Source: an uncultured Planctomycetota bacterium
GTDB taxonomy: Bacteria > Planctomycetota > Phycisphaerae > UBA1845 > UTPLA1
DNA length: 64,000 nucleotides
Direction of reading: 5' to 3'
Assembly (NCBI GenBank): GCA_900696465.1
Contig: CAADGE010000048.1
Span: forward strand, 248,001 to 312,000
Positions 17,201-25,243 of the stretch are shown here, in pieces. The notes beneath the pieces were generated by a model. The model did not search any database and was not told the DNA's origin. It saw only the letters and a list, made by a program, of their open reading frames with translations. Position numbers and translations under genes: made by a program. Position 1 is the stretch's first letter, and each line of letters begins with the position of its first letter.

Positions 17201-17301
17201 TTTCCCTGGCTGCATACCTGCAGCATCCGCACAGATTTTGACTGGCCTTTTCCTCGTGCGCTCCGAGTTGAACTACTTTAGTGCATTCTGTCTCGCCGGT
17301 C

Positions 17302-18057
17302 TCACACCTTTGGTGAGTCGATCGGTGATGGCACTGGCCACTTCTGGAAGAATTTCATCATGTCCGGCGTGCTCAGCGGACGGGGTACTGCGTACAACTC
17401 TCCATAGTTGAACCCACACGCTCCACCCTCATAACCGGCGATCGAGCGAATCCAGTGCTCAAGGTGCGCCAGCCGCTCCGGGGGAAACTGTGAGCGATAG
17501 CAGGCGACGGCAGCCAGTTTTTGATCGATTGTGCCGGTGATGTCCACCACGAACTGGCTGTGCCAGTGATGAATCTCTGCTGATCGGGCGATTGGGCGAT
17601 AAACCAGATGGTCCACCCGATGGGGCTGCGTGCCGGAAAACCGTTCATCCCACTTGGTGAGTTGCGAATAGAAGCGTACGGCTTCGGTGATGAGCTGTGC
17701 CTGATAGTGATCGGGACTCGCGGCGACGGTGCGCCCGGCCAGTCCAACAAGCACCAGGGGACGGTATTTGCGCACGACGGCAGCCAGTGCAAATCGGGCT
17801 TCCGGCCCATCCATGAGCACACGATTCGGCAGGCCGACCATCTCGCACACGCTGACACCCAGGATGTCGGCGGCGGCCCGCATTTCCTTCAGACGGGTTT
17901 CCGGGTCACCCAGCGGCGTCGGTTCGCCGTTGGTCATGTGCGCCATTCCGACGCGATACCCCTGCTTAACAAGAGAAGCAATCGCGCCGCCGCAACCGAT
18001 CTCCAGATCGTCCGGGTGAGGCGCGGTGAACAGAATATCCAGCGTGTTGGTTGACAT
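17302..18057 (-). CDS. PIG-L family deacetylase, BshB1-like
   Basis: 251 residues. Zinc-dependent N-acetylglucosaminyl deacetylase fold: metal motif HPDDLE (about residues 14-19), a GLPNRVLMDG loop (about 75), and SPDHYQA with the second metal His (about 113). Order and wording of these motifs match BshB1, which removes the acetyl group from GlcNAc-malate in bacillithiol synthesis; substrate here is not proven since bshA and bshC are not in the window. A possible alternative is another LmbE-type deacetylase. The gene is convergent with rpmH. Confidence 0.82.
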   Translation of the reverse strand: MSTNTLDILFTAPHPDDLEIGCGGAIASLVKQGYRVGMAHMTNGEPTPLGDPETRLKEMRAAADILGVSVCEMVGLPNRVLMDGPEARFALAAVVRKYRPLVLVGLAGRTVAASPDHYQAQLITEAVRFYSQLTKWDERFSGTQPHRVDHLVYRPIARSAEIHHWHSQFVVDITGTIDQKLAAVACYRSQFPPERLAHLEHWIRSIAGYEGGACGFNYGELYAVPRPLSTPDMMKFFQKWPVPSPIDSPKV

Positions 18058-18199
18058 GGCACTGCTTTCTTAAAAACCAGCGGTTTCCGGTTTCAGGGTC
18101 GGCCGCAAACGCCGTAAGTGTAGCCACCCGAACAAGGAACGGCGACGCTGCCGCAAGGAGGCGTTGTCACTGCCTGTCGGGCCGTTTAGGATGGCCTTC

Positions 18200-18607
18200 A
18201 TGTCTCGATTCGTACGAGCATACTGGCTGATCTGCCTTTGTCCGCTGCTTACGGGCTGCGCCAACATCGGTCCTTACCGGGCAGCCATCTCCTCGGAGGA
18301 CGTTAACGAGCGTATTCTGGGAGTGATTGCCGCCGGCGAGGCGAGAGACCGCGGTGCGGTGCCGCTGCTCGTAGATCGGCTGGAGGATGAGGACGAGGCC
18401 GTTCGATTCTTCGCGATCGTGGCCCTCGAAAGGATTACCGGCAAGCGATTTGGATACGATTACGCCAAGGAGAGTCGCGAGCGAGCCGCCAGCGTGGCAC
18501 AGTGGCGGGCCTATATCCGGCGGGGAGACCACCTGACTGCCCGGGACCAGTCGTTCGCGGAAGACGCCCAGAAGCGGACGGTCGGCCGACCCGGGACGGA
18601 GATGTAA
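18200..18607 (+). CDS. HEAT-repeat lipoprotein
   Basis: 135 residues from ATG 18200, chosen because TAGGA lies eight nt upstream; two upstream in-frame starts exist. A signal peptide ends in a lipobox (PLLTGC), then one or two HEAT/armadillo-like helices (AVPLLVDRLEDEDEAVRFFAIVALERITG). Its C-terminal third is charged. It opens the four-gene run with the RsbW-like kinase, STAS protein and MlaE-like permease; its stop overlaps the kinase start (TAATG), so the two are translated together. A scaffold or sensor role at the envelope is an inference. Confidence 0.72.
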   Translation: MSRFVRAYWLICLCPLLTGCANIGPYRAAISSEDVNERILGVIAAGEARDRGAVPLLVDRLEDEDEAVRFFAIVALERITGKRFGYDYAKESRERAASVAQWRAYIRRGDHLTARDQSFAEDAQKRTVGRPGTEM

Positions 18608-19062
18608 TGAGCCAATCGAATCCGGTTGAACTGAAAATCACCAGCAGCCCGAGCTGTCTGGCCGCCGTACGAGGTGCGGTGGAGGAGATGGCACGCTACG
18701 AGGGTTTTGGCGAGATGGATTCACACGCGCTGGTGCTGGCCGTGGACGAAGCCCTTGCCAATGTAATTGAACATGGTTACAGCGGAGTCGAGGGTCTGCC
18801 CATCGAAGTGACGCTTTCCGCGGTACGCTCATCTGACCATCGGGCCGGTGTCTGCGTGGTGGTTCGTGATCAGGGCAAACAGGTGGATCCCGGGCAGATC
18901 TGCGGGCGCGATCTGGATGATATTCGTCCCGGCGGTCTGGGGGTGCATATCATTCGTTCAGTGATGGACGAGGTGGAATACAGTTGTCCGAACGAAGGCG
19001 GAATGCTGCTTCGCATGGTTAAGTATGTGTCGTCCGCGTCAGCGGAAAAGCCCGAGGCGTAG
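18607..19062 (+). CDS. RsbW/SpoIIAB-like anti-sigma factor serine kinase (HATPase_c_2)
   Basis: 151 residues, starting at the ATG that overlaps the previous stop codon. GHKL-type ATPase motifs are present: N-box LAVDEALANVIEHGY (about residues 46-60), G1 box VVRDQGKQVDP, and G2 box GGLGVHIIRSVMDEVEY. This family phosphorylates STAS anti-anti-sigma proteins and often binds a sigma factor. The STAS gene follows 52 bp downstream. No sigma factor gene is adjacent, so the partner may be the neighbouring STAS protein alone or a sigma factor elsewhere. Confidence 0.88.
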   Translation: MSQSNPVELKITSSPSCLAAVRGAVEEMARYEGFGEMDSHALVLAVDEALANVIEHGYSGVEGLPIEVTLSAVRSSDHRAGVCVVVRDQGKQVDPGQICGRDLDDIRPGGLGVHIIRSVMDEVEYSCPNEGGMLLRMVKYVSSASAEKPEA

Positions 19063-19114
19063 TCAAGCGGCAGAGGCGAACAACCTGCACGATGAGGCGG
19101 GAGTGTGAACGATC

Positions 19115-19471
19115 ATGAGCGAGAAGCCAAAAGACGGAAGTCTTGTTAAGGAGGTTCGCCGAGGCGAGAACGCGACGGTCGTTACTCTGTCCGGCGACGT
19201 CGACCTGCATCATTCGCCGACACTGCATGCGGCCCTTGTCGAGCTGGCGGCGGAACGACCCAAGCGGCTGGTGATCGATCTGCAAGAGGTTCCGTTCATG
19301 GACTCCTCCGGCGTGGGCACATTCGTCGAGGTCTTTCGGCGGGTCAGTGCCTACAAAGGCAAGATGATTTTCTTCGGGCTCAGCAATCGCGTGCGAAGCG
19401 TCTTTGAGATCACCAAGCTGGATAAGTTTTTTACGATCTGCGAAAACGAGCAGCAGGCCGTTACTGCGTGA
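19115..19471 (+). CDS. STAS-domain protein (anti-sigma factor antagonist / MlaB-like)
   Basis: 118 residues, ATG at 19115. A single STAS domain: VTLSGDVDLHHSPTL near residue 25 and the phospho-acceptor loop VPFMDSSGVGTFVE (about residues 63-76) where the second Ser of DSSG is the residue phosphorylated in SpoIIAA/RsbV. It lies between the RsbW-like kinase and an MlaE-like permease. STAS proteins either release a sigma factor or, as MlaB, form part of the Mla lipid-transport ATPase complex; position supports both, and the intact Ser favours control by phosphorylation. Confidence 0.88.
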   Translation: MSEKPKDGSLVKEVRRGENATVVTLSGDVDLHHSPTLHAALVELAAERPKRLVIDLQEVPFMDSSGVGTFVEVFRRVSAYKGKMIFFGLSNRVRSVFEITKLDKFFTICENEQQAVTA

Positions 19472-19543
19472 GGCCGCTCACAGGCCGACGACATCAGCCA
19501 GGCGCGCTGATGACGCGGCGGCGATGAGATCGTGGTGGAAGCC

Positions 19544-20407
19544 ATGAGCGAGATTCCTACGAAACCCGATTATGCGCCTTCTCTGGCGATTACCGCCGTC
19601 GAGAACATCGGGAGGGCGACCCTTGGGCTGGGCCGATCGTCTCTTGGCGTGATCGAATTCGTTGGGGGTATGATCTGCCTGCTGGGGGATACGCTGCGCT
19701 GGATCTGGCGGGCAGCGATTCTCCGCGAGGCCCGATTCGGATTTTCACACCTGCTTGCCCAGATGGTTCGAGTGGGCATTCGCAGCATTCCCATTATCTG
19801 CCTCGTCCAGGTCTTCATCGGCATCATTCTTTCGCTTCAGATGGCGCCGACGATGAAGACCTACGGCCAGCTCGAGCAGATTGCGACCATCGTCGCCATT
19901 GCCATGACGCGGGAACTGGCGCCGCTGCTTTCCGGCATCGTTCTGTCGGGTTTTGCCGGCGCGGCCATTGCTGCCGAACTGGGCACCATGGTGGAGTCTG
20001 AAGAGATCAAGGCCCTTCGGGCCTGTGCGCTCGACCCGGTGCGATTTCTCGTCGTGCCCCGGTTTCTTGCGACGGTCATCATGCTCGCGGTTCTGACGGT
20101 CATCGCCGATGTCGTGGGCATCTTCGGCGGCTTCCTGACGGGCACAGTCATCCTCGACATCGGAAGCGATGCCTACATCAATACGACACGGATCGCCATC
20201 ACGCACAAGGACTTCCTCAGTGGCGTGGCCAAGGCGCCGCTCTTCGGCATGCTGATCGCCCTGATCGCCTGCCACGAGGGGCTGAGCGTCAGTGGCGGGG
20301 CCGAGGGCGTGGGCCGGGCCACCACCAACACGGTCGTTAAGTGCATCGTCGCGCTGATCACCGCCGACGTCATCGCCACCAGTCTGCTCTACGCCTTCGG
20401 GCTTTAA
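19544..20407 (+). CDS. MlaE/YrbE-family lipid ABC transporter permease
   Basis: 287 residues from ATG 19544; a GTG at 19532 is also possible. About five hydrophobic segments match the MlaE fold. The family's signature is visible in the cytoplasmic coupling segment MTRELAPLLSGIVLSGFAGAAIAAELGTM and EEIKALRACALDPVRFLVVPR. The N-terminus carries an amphipathic stretch before the first membrane helix. MlaE subunits move phospholipids between inner and outer membranes with an MlaF ATPase and MCE protein, neither of which is in this window. It follows the STAS gene by 72 bp. Confidence 0.88.
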   Translation: MSEIPTKPDYAPSLAITAVENIGRATLGLGRSSLGVIEFVGGMICLLGDTLRWIWRAAILREARFGFSHLLAQMVRVGIRSIPIICLVQVFIGIILSLQMAPTMKTYGQLEQIATIVAIAMTRELAPLLSGIVLSGFAGAAIAAELGTMVESEEIKALRACALDPVRFLVVPRFLATVIMLAVLTVIADVVGIFGGFLTGTVILDIGSDAYINTTRIAITHKDFLSGVAKAPLFGMLIALIACHEGLSVSGGAEGVGRATTNTVVKCIVALITADVIATSLLYAFGL

Positions 20408-20537
20408 CGTCATACCGAAGCCGCCGTCCGTCGATCTGTGTCGGAAATCCCCGCGCCGGCATTGCCTGCGGATGCATCTAAACTCGATCTGAAAGAAATC
20501 CGAAAGAGGATCAACCGGATGGTGGAGGTTGATCGTC

Positions 20538-20813
20538 ATGCTCGATGTTCATGCCGCGAGGGATCGTGCCTATCGTTTTGCCATCTCAACCGGACACATG
20601 CCCAACATGGATCTGATTCATGCCCGGCAGCGGGCCGAAGGGTTTCAGGACTGTTTCGGCCGCTGCCTTTCCGAGTGTACGCAGCGGCACTGCAAATGGC
20701 ACCGGGAGTGCAAAGCGTTGCAGGAGTTTGAGCCGATTTCGCTTACGCAGCATTCGCTTCGCGGACTGCCGGTTTATGTACCCGGCACAACGGAATCGTC
20801 AGTCATGACCTGA
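20538..20813 (+). CDS. Small Cys-rich protein, unknown function
   Basis: 91 residues; ATG 20538 has GGAGG nine nt upstream. Five cysteines are spaced C-x3-C-x3-C-x4-C-x5-C between residues 46 and 65, with His residues beside two of them (RHCKWHREC), so metal binding is possible. It has no signal peptide. Codon use and SD favour a real gene, but it shares no motif I can name. An overlapping frame from 20438 is less convincing. It follows the MlaE-like gene by 130 bp. Confidence 0.45.
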   Translation: MLDVHAARDRAYRFAISTGHMPNMDLIHARQRAEGFQDCFGRCLSECTQRHCKWHRECKALQEFEPISLTQHSLRGLPVYVPGTTESSVMT

Positions 20814-20935
20814 CGGCACCATCGAGTGTTCGGATCACACGTCCATCCTTCACGATGATCTGGATGTGATAACAATCGCGAGCTGCGGGTAATTTCTGCG
20901 CCGTCCGTGATCTGCCTGTCGAGGAGCAGTCGTTT

Positions 20936-21106
20936 TTACCAGCCGCTTTCCGCTTCGACGAAGGCAGAAGAAACCTTTGTTCCCAGTGCGGAGACGGCGC
21001 TGATAATGACCATGAAGATCAGGGCGAGCATGACCGCGTACTCCACGGAAGTAGCACCGGCATCCTCCTGCCAGAACGTTTTGATGGGGCCGCGTGGCGA
21101 GGTCAT
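20936..21106 (-). CDS. Flp-family type IVb pilin
   Basis: 56 residues from ATG 21106, which has AGGAGG eight nt upstream; longer starts lack support. The Flp pilin pattern is complete: a short leader, then a prepilin cleavage-like GATSVEYAVMLALIFMVIIS hydrophobic helix with the Glu at position +5, and a short hydrophilic tail ending VEAESGW. Flp pilins form Tad/tight-adherence filaments. No tad/cpa genes are in the window, so the rest of the machinery would be elsewhere. Confidence 0.85.
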   Translation of the reverse strand: MTSPRGPIKTFWQEDAGATSVEYAVMLALIFMVIISAVSALGTKVSSAFVEAESGW

Positions 21107-21268
21107 GCGAACATCCTCCTGTGAACCTGCAGAAACTGTACGAAACGAAACGTAAGCAGCCAAACAGTTCAGAAGAAAAAACCTGCCGCGTCCCATATTT
21201 CAACCGCAAGCATGCAGATCACGATCGGGCGATATTCGGCGAGTCGTGGTCCGGTAGTGAAGTCCACA

Positions 21269-21907
21269 TCAGACGGCAGAAAGGAGATCGTGAAGCAGCT
21301 TTCGCATGATGCGAAGCGCCTGGCCGCGATGGCTGATCCGGTTTTTTTCATCCGGCGGCAACTCCGCGACGGTACGTCCGAGTTCGGGAACGAGAAAGTA
21401 CGGATCGTAACCGAACCCGCCGCCTCCTCGCGGGGTGTCGATGATCCGACCCTCAACGACGCCTTCCGCAGTCGCCAGGATACGATCGCCATCCGCCAAG
21501 ACCAGCACGCAGCGATAACGTGCCGTTCGGCGCTCGGGAGGAACATTCCGCAGTGACGCAATGAGCTTGGCATTGTTCGCCCGGTCACGCTCTTCGCGGG
21601 GACGATCGGCTGCCGAGCGGTCAAAATAGGCGGAATGGACGCCCGGCTCGCCACCCAGCGCATCGACTTCGAGGCCGGAGTCGTCGGCCAGAGCCCACAT
21701 GCTTGCTGCGCGCGAGTAGCAGGTTGCCTTCAACACGGCATTGGCCAGGAAGGTCTCCCCATCTTCGTGCGGCTCGTCTATCGAACGATTCAAGTCGGCA
21801 AGACCATGCCATCGTACTTTCGGATGCGCAGAATCGTCCGCCTCGGAAAGTACGGCAGTGATCTCACGGTACTTACCGGGGTTGTTGGTGGCGATGAGAA
21901 TATCCAT
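21269..21907 (-). CDS. rdgB: XTP/dITP diphosphatase (RdgB/HAM1 family)
   Basis: 212 residues. The enzyme clears non-canonical purine nucleotides (XTP, ITP) to nucleoside monophosphates. Family motifs are intact: TNNPGKYREI at the N-terminus, ALADDSGLEVDALGGEPGV (about residues 70-88), GGGFGYDPYFLVPELG (about 166-181) and SHRGQALR near the C-terminus. It is the last gene of a minus-strand operon, 20 bp after the lipoprotein stop and downstream of thiL, tsaE and rph. Confidence 0.95.
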   Translation of the reverse strand: MDILIATNNPGKYREITAVLSEADDSAHPKVRWHGLADLNRSIDEPHEDGETFLANAVLKATCYSRAASMWALADDSGLEVDALGGEPGVHSAYFDRSAADRPREERDRANNAKLIASLRNVPPERRTARYRCVLVLADGDRILATAEGVVEGRIIDTPRGGGGFGYDPYFLVPELGRTVAELPPDEKNRISHRGQALRIMRKLLHDLLSAV

Positions 21908-21927
21908 GCGCGTATGGGTCTTCGGGG

Positions 21928-22902
21928 CTAACGTCGTTCGAGACTGCCGGTCGCGCCGGTCTGGTCTTTTCTTGGTATTTCCACGAGGAAGGAGATGTTC
22001 GGCATGCGGACGCGCTTGCCGCTTTCGTCGGGGGCGACCTGGAAGACCTTGTGTCCATTCTCCAGGTTGTACATGAACTCCTCTTTTTCACGCAGGGCAC
22101 GAACGGCAGGGCTGTAGCCCATGCGACCATCACCGGTATCGACGAGGGCATCCGCACCAAAGGTGCCCACACAGATTGAGGTGAGGGCGCGATCGGGATC
22201 GTGATAGTAGTAGGCCTCATGGCCTCGGCTGCGGAGGTCCTTGACCCATTCGACGGCGGCGGCCTTGTAATCGTGCAACGTTGCGGTCGGGTATGTCACA
22301 CCGACCTGAAGCGTGTAAAGCCCCCGCGCGTTGCGCAGGTCCCACTCCGGCGGACCGACATCCGGCTTGGGTTGAGGCACCGGTCGGGCGGAGAAGAAGG
22401 GGAACTTGTCTCCCATGGCCAGGCCGCGGATGAAGTCGAGATCGGTCTTGATCTCCTGCGAAAGCTGGATGATGAGGTCGCCGCGCGCCCCCCGGCCGGA
22501 ATCGCCTTTGGCTTCAACATACTTGAGTTCGTAAGTGCCGTAATAGACGCGGCTGCGGTCTTCCAGGTACTGCACGGTGACTTTGTCCGGATTCAACCCG
22601 GAGACGCGCTTCAGCGCCGTAGCCATCGTGTCTGCGGTTTTGGTATGGCCGGAACCGAGGAACTCGTTGCACTCGATGGTCCAGGTCTCCTTGTCACCGG
22701 CGCGACGACCGGAGCCGAGGCCCGAGCCCGAGTCAAACTTCCACATGTCTTTCATCTTCTGCTTGTCAGACTCGGAGCAGCCGACAGCGGCGAGCAGGCA
22801 GGTTGCGAATACGATCGCGGTTCGCCATCGGCCGTCGGAGACAATGAAGCCCGTGTGCGATCTCTGCGTTGTATCTTCGGAAGAGTTTGCCGTTCGGGCC
22901 AT
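21928..22902 (-). CDS. Predicted lipoprotein of unknown function
   Basis: 324 residues from ATG 22902, which has AGGAA seven nt upstream. A signal peptide with lipobox (LAAVGC) is at about residues 32-41. The mature part has a repeated pattern of alpha/beta segments: WTIECNEFLGSGHTKTADTMATALKRV and a second copy-like LYTLQVGVTYPTATLHDYKAAAVEWVKDLRSRGHEAYYYHD with a C-terminal strand region. These resemble SPOR-like or similar small peptidoglycan-binding folds, but I do not recognise a named family. It sits inside the thiL-tsaE-rph-rdgB operon. Confidence 0.72.
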   Translation of the reverse strand: MARTANSSEDTTQRSHTGFIVSDGRWRTAIVFATCLLAAVGCSESDKQKMKDMWKFDSGSGLGSGRRAGDKETWTIECNEFLGSGHTKTADTMATALKRVSGLNPDKVTVQYLEDRSRVYYGTYELKYVEAKGDSGRGARGDLIIQLSQEIKTDLDFIRGLAMGDKFPFFSARPVPQPKPDVGPPEWDLRNARGLYTLQVGVTYPTATLHDYKAAAVEWVKDLRSRGHEAYYYHDPDRALTSICVGTFGADALVDTGDGRMGYSPAVRALREKEEFMYNLENGHKVFQVAPDESGKRVRMPNISFLVEIPRKDQTGATGSLERR

Positions 22903-22981
22903 TGGAATTTCCTGTACAGAACTGAACGAACTCTGCTCCGCGCAAGCGTGATTTACCCAGACAGCTCGGCCCGGCCGGTGG

Positions 22982-23731
22982 TCAGGTACCCGAACGACTC
23001 CGCAGTGCCCTCGTTTGTGCCTGGCGTAACTGACGGATGCCTCGCTCAGCAAGCGTCAGCATCGCTGTCATCTGCTGACGGGTAAATGCCCGGCCTTCCG
23101 CCGTTCCCTGCACCTCAATGAAACGGCCGCGACCTGTCTGGACGACATTGAAATCGACCTCCGCGTCGCGATCTTCCTCATAGGCAAGGTCGAGCATCAA
23201 TCGACCGTCGACCATCCCGACGCTCGTGGCGGCAACGGTGTCGGTGATCGGGTCTGCGCTCAGCAGTCGGTCCTTCCGTAGTCGATTGACGGCGTCACGA
23301 AGGGCGACATATGCCCCGGTGATGCTGGCCGTGCGGGTGCCGCCATCTGCCTGTAGCACGTCACAGTCGACCCAGATCGTGCGTGGTCCGAGCTTGGCCA
23401 TGTCGACCACCGCGCGAAGACTGCGGCCAATGAGCCGCTGGATTTCCTGTGTGCGGCCGTCCACCTTGCCGCTGCGATCCCGGGCGCGGCGCTGTCCGGT
23501 ACTCGAGGGCAGCATGTCGTACTCTGCAGTGACCCAGCCGAGCCCGCTGTCTTTGCGCCATGCCGGTACGGCCTCTTCGACACAGGCGGTGCAGAGCACA
23601 TGCGTGTTTCCGGTCTTGATGAGCACCGAACCGGTCGCACATTTCGTAAATCCGCGAATGATCTTCACGGGGCGTAAAGCGTCTGCTTTTCGACCGTCGG
23701 CACGAAGCTTTGCAGGAGAACGTTTACCCAT
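22982..23731 (-). CDS. rph: Ribonuclease PH
   Basis: 249 residues from ATG 23731 ([15 protein letters not shown]); the frame is open 25 codons upstream but that part overlaps tsaE. RNase PH trims the 3' end of tRNA precursors by phosphorolysis. Visible motifs: [44 protein letters not shown] and the [19 protein letters not shown] stretch with the phosphate-site Arg. The C-terminus keeps [11 protein letters not shown]. It lies 11 bp after tsaE in an operon and its length is that expected for a full-length enzyme. Confidence 0.96.
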   Translation of the reverse strand: MGKRSPAKLRADGRKADALRPVKIIRGFTKCATGSVLIKTGNTHVLCTACVEEAVPAWRKDSGLGWVTAEYDMLPSSTGQRRARDRSGKVDGRTQEIQRLIGRSLRAVVDMAKLGPRTIWVDCDVLQADGGTRTASITGAYVALRDAVNRLRKDRLLSADPITDTVAATSVGMVDGRLMLDLAYEEDRDAEVDFNVVQTGRGRFIEVQGTAEGRAFTRQQMTAMLTLAERGIRQLRQAQTRALRSRSGT

Positions 23732-23742
23732 GGGCGCGTAAC

Positions 23743-24222
23743 TTAATCGCTCAGCCGGAGCTTGGCCAGCCGATCCGCAAGTCGCGGCGAATCGCAGAAG
23801 ATGCACAGTTTGCGTTGTGTCGCGCCTTCGAGGGTCAGCTCGATCCCGATGACGTCGCCATCGATAGCTTCCCGGACACGGTCAGCCCATTCGAGAATGA
23901 CCACGCCGTCCGATCGCAGTTCGTCGATCCCCAGGGCCTCGAACTCTCCGACACTGCTGAGCCGGTAGGCGTCGATATGGTGTACCGGCACACGGCCCTC
24001 GTATTCGTTGATGAGAACGAAGGTTGGACTGCTGACCAGTCGCGCGTCAGGCACCCCCAGCCCGAGCGCGATTCCTTTGGTGAGCTGCGTCTTGCCTGCG
24101 CCGAGTTGCCCGACCAGCGCGACGAGCATGCCCGGTTCGAGGATCGTGGCGAGCCGACGACCGATCTCGATCGTGTGTTCGGGGCTTGTGGAAGTAAGCT
24201 CGATTCGCGTAGCCATCGTCAT
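23743..24222 (-). CDS. tsaE: tRNA threonylcarbamoyladenosine biosynthesis protein TsaE
   Basis: 159 residues. P-loop GQLGAGKT (about residues 38-45) followed by [12 protein letters not shown], the TsaE segment [14 protein letters not shown], and the conserved HIDAYRL and VILEWADRV motifs. TsaE is the ATPase partner of TsaB/TsaD for t6A37 modification of ANN-decoding tRNAs. The ATG overlaps the thiL stop by 4 bp (ATGA), so translation is probably coupled. Confidence 0.95.
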   Translation of the reverse strand: MTMATRIELTSTSPEHTIEIGRRLATILEPGMLVALVGQLGAGKTQLTKGIALGLGVPDARLVSSPTFVLINEYEGRVPVHHIDAYRLSSVGEFEALGIDELRSDGVVILEWADRVREAIDGDVIGIELTLEGATQRKLCIFCDSPRLADRLAKLRLSD

Positions 24223-25157
24223 TCCCGAAAATGCTGCCAGCCGCGCGACTCGATTTCCACGCGCGAGCCGTCGATCCGCCTCAGCCAGACGCCCGGTTGC
24301 TCGATGGCCTTCCCGATACGGTGGACCTCCATGCCCTCAATCGTGGCGACTCTCGTACCGGCGTATGCAAAGAGAAGCTCGAAGTCTTCACCGTCATTGA
24401 GAACATGATTCAGCAATGCGGCGGCATTATCCTGACCGGAAGTCGCTCGGGCCGCATCCGATGCAACCGACAGCAGGGCGGTTTCGTCGAGTTCAATGCC
24501 GCATCGCGATGCCGTCGCAAGGTGATGTGCATCCGTGGAGAGGCCGTCGCTCAGGTCGATCGTTGCATGCAGGTCGTCACCGAGTGCTTCTGCAAGCTGA
24601 CGGGCCTCGTGAACGCGCGGCTCAAAGGTGAGATGGTGACCCGCGAGACTCCCGCCAAGTTTGCCGGTCACCGAGACAACATCTCCGGGACGCATCCCGC
24701 TGCGAGTGACTGGCTGGACTCCCGGCCAGGGCTCGGCCAGAACGATCACATCGATCACGAGCGGCCGGTTCCAGCTGTTGGTGTCACCGCCGATGATCTG
24801 CACATCGAATCGCTCGGCGAGCGATTTAATTCCCATATGGAGCCGACGGGCCTGCTCCATTGACCACGCATTTGGCAGTGCCGTACTGACCAGCGCCCAG
24901 CGCGGGCGAACGGCCATGGCCGCGCAATCTGAGAGTCCGACGGCAAGCGCCTTTCGCCCGATCGACTCCGGCGCATGCGCAGCCGTGTCGAAATCAACAC
25001 CGTCCATCAGCATGTCGACGGTCATGAGCACATTGCCACCAGTGCGGATCATGGCCATGTCATCGCCGATGCCGATGGCGACGGCAGCATCCTTCGCACG
25101 GGACACGCCGCGAATCCACTCGATCAGCTCGCCTTCGGATTTTCCGCTTTCGGACAT
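24219..25157 (-). CDS. thiL: Thiamine-monophosphate kinase
   Basis: 312 residues. ATP-dependent conversion of thiamine phosphate to thiamine diphosphate. ThiL motifs are present: GIGDDMAMI (about residues 27-35), VDMLMDGVDF, AALGVSD-like AVGLSDCAAMAVRPRWAL, GGDTN (about 120), the SVTGKLGGSLAGHHL loop and IDLSDGLSTDAHHL (about 205). It is the first gene of a minus-strand operon. A -10-like TACAAT ends 7 nt before the ATG, with GGAGG directly adjacent to it, which is too close to act as a normal SD. Confidence 0.95.
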   Translation of the reverse strand: MSESGKSEGELIEWIRGVSRAKDAAVAIGIGDDMAMIRTGGNVLMTVDMLMDGVDFDTAAHAPESIGRKALAVGLSDCAAMAVRPRWALVSTALPNAWSMEQARRLHMGIKSLAERFDVQIIGGDTNSWNRPLVIDVIVLAEPWPGVQPVTRSGMRPGDVVSVTGKLGGSLAGHHLTFEPRVHEARQLAEALGDDLHATIDLSDGLSTDAHHLATASRCGIELDETALLSVASDAARATSGQDNAAALLNHVLNDGEDFELLFAYAGTRVATIEGMEVHRIGKAIEQPGVWLRRIDGSRVEIESRGWQHFRE

Positions 25158-25164
25158 CCTCCGG

Positions 25165-25170
25165 ATTGTA
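25165..25170 (-). promoter_or_regulatory. -10-like TACAAT, 7 nt before the thiL ATG
   Basis: On the minus strand TACAAT is followed by CCGGAGG and then ATG. The distance fits a transcript that begins at or near the ATG. No clear -35 hexamer is seen. Confidence 0.4.
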
Positions 25171-25197
25171 TCGCAAGCCGGTCCCTGCGGGCGGAGC

Positions 25198-25225
25198 TTG
25201 CCCGGCAGACCCCAGTGATTATGCT
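25198..25225 (+). promoter_or_regulatory. Candidate promoter of ispD
   Basis: -35-like TTGCCC (25198-25203), 16-nt spacer, -10 TATGCT (25220-25225). It would start transcription almost at the ispD SD. Confidence 0.3.
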
Positions 25226-25243
25226 TCCTGTTCGGAGGCGTCC

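Noticed and set aside
20438-20731. 97-residue frame overlapping the Cys-rich small gene
   Set aside because: It uses a different frame from the SD-supported ORF and its C-terminal half looks like a shadow.
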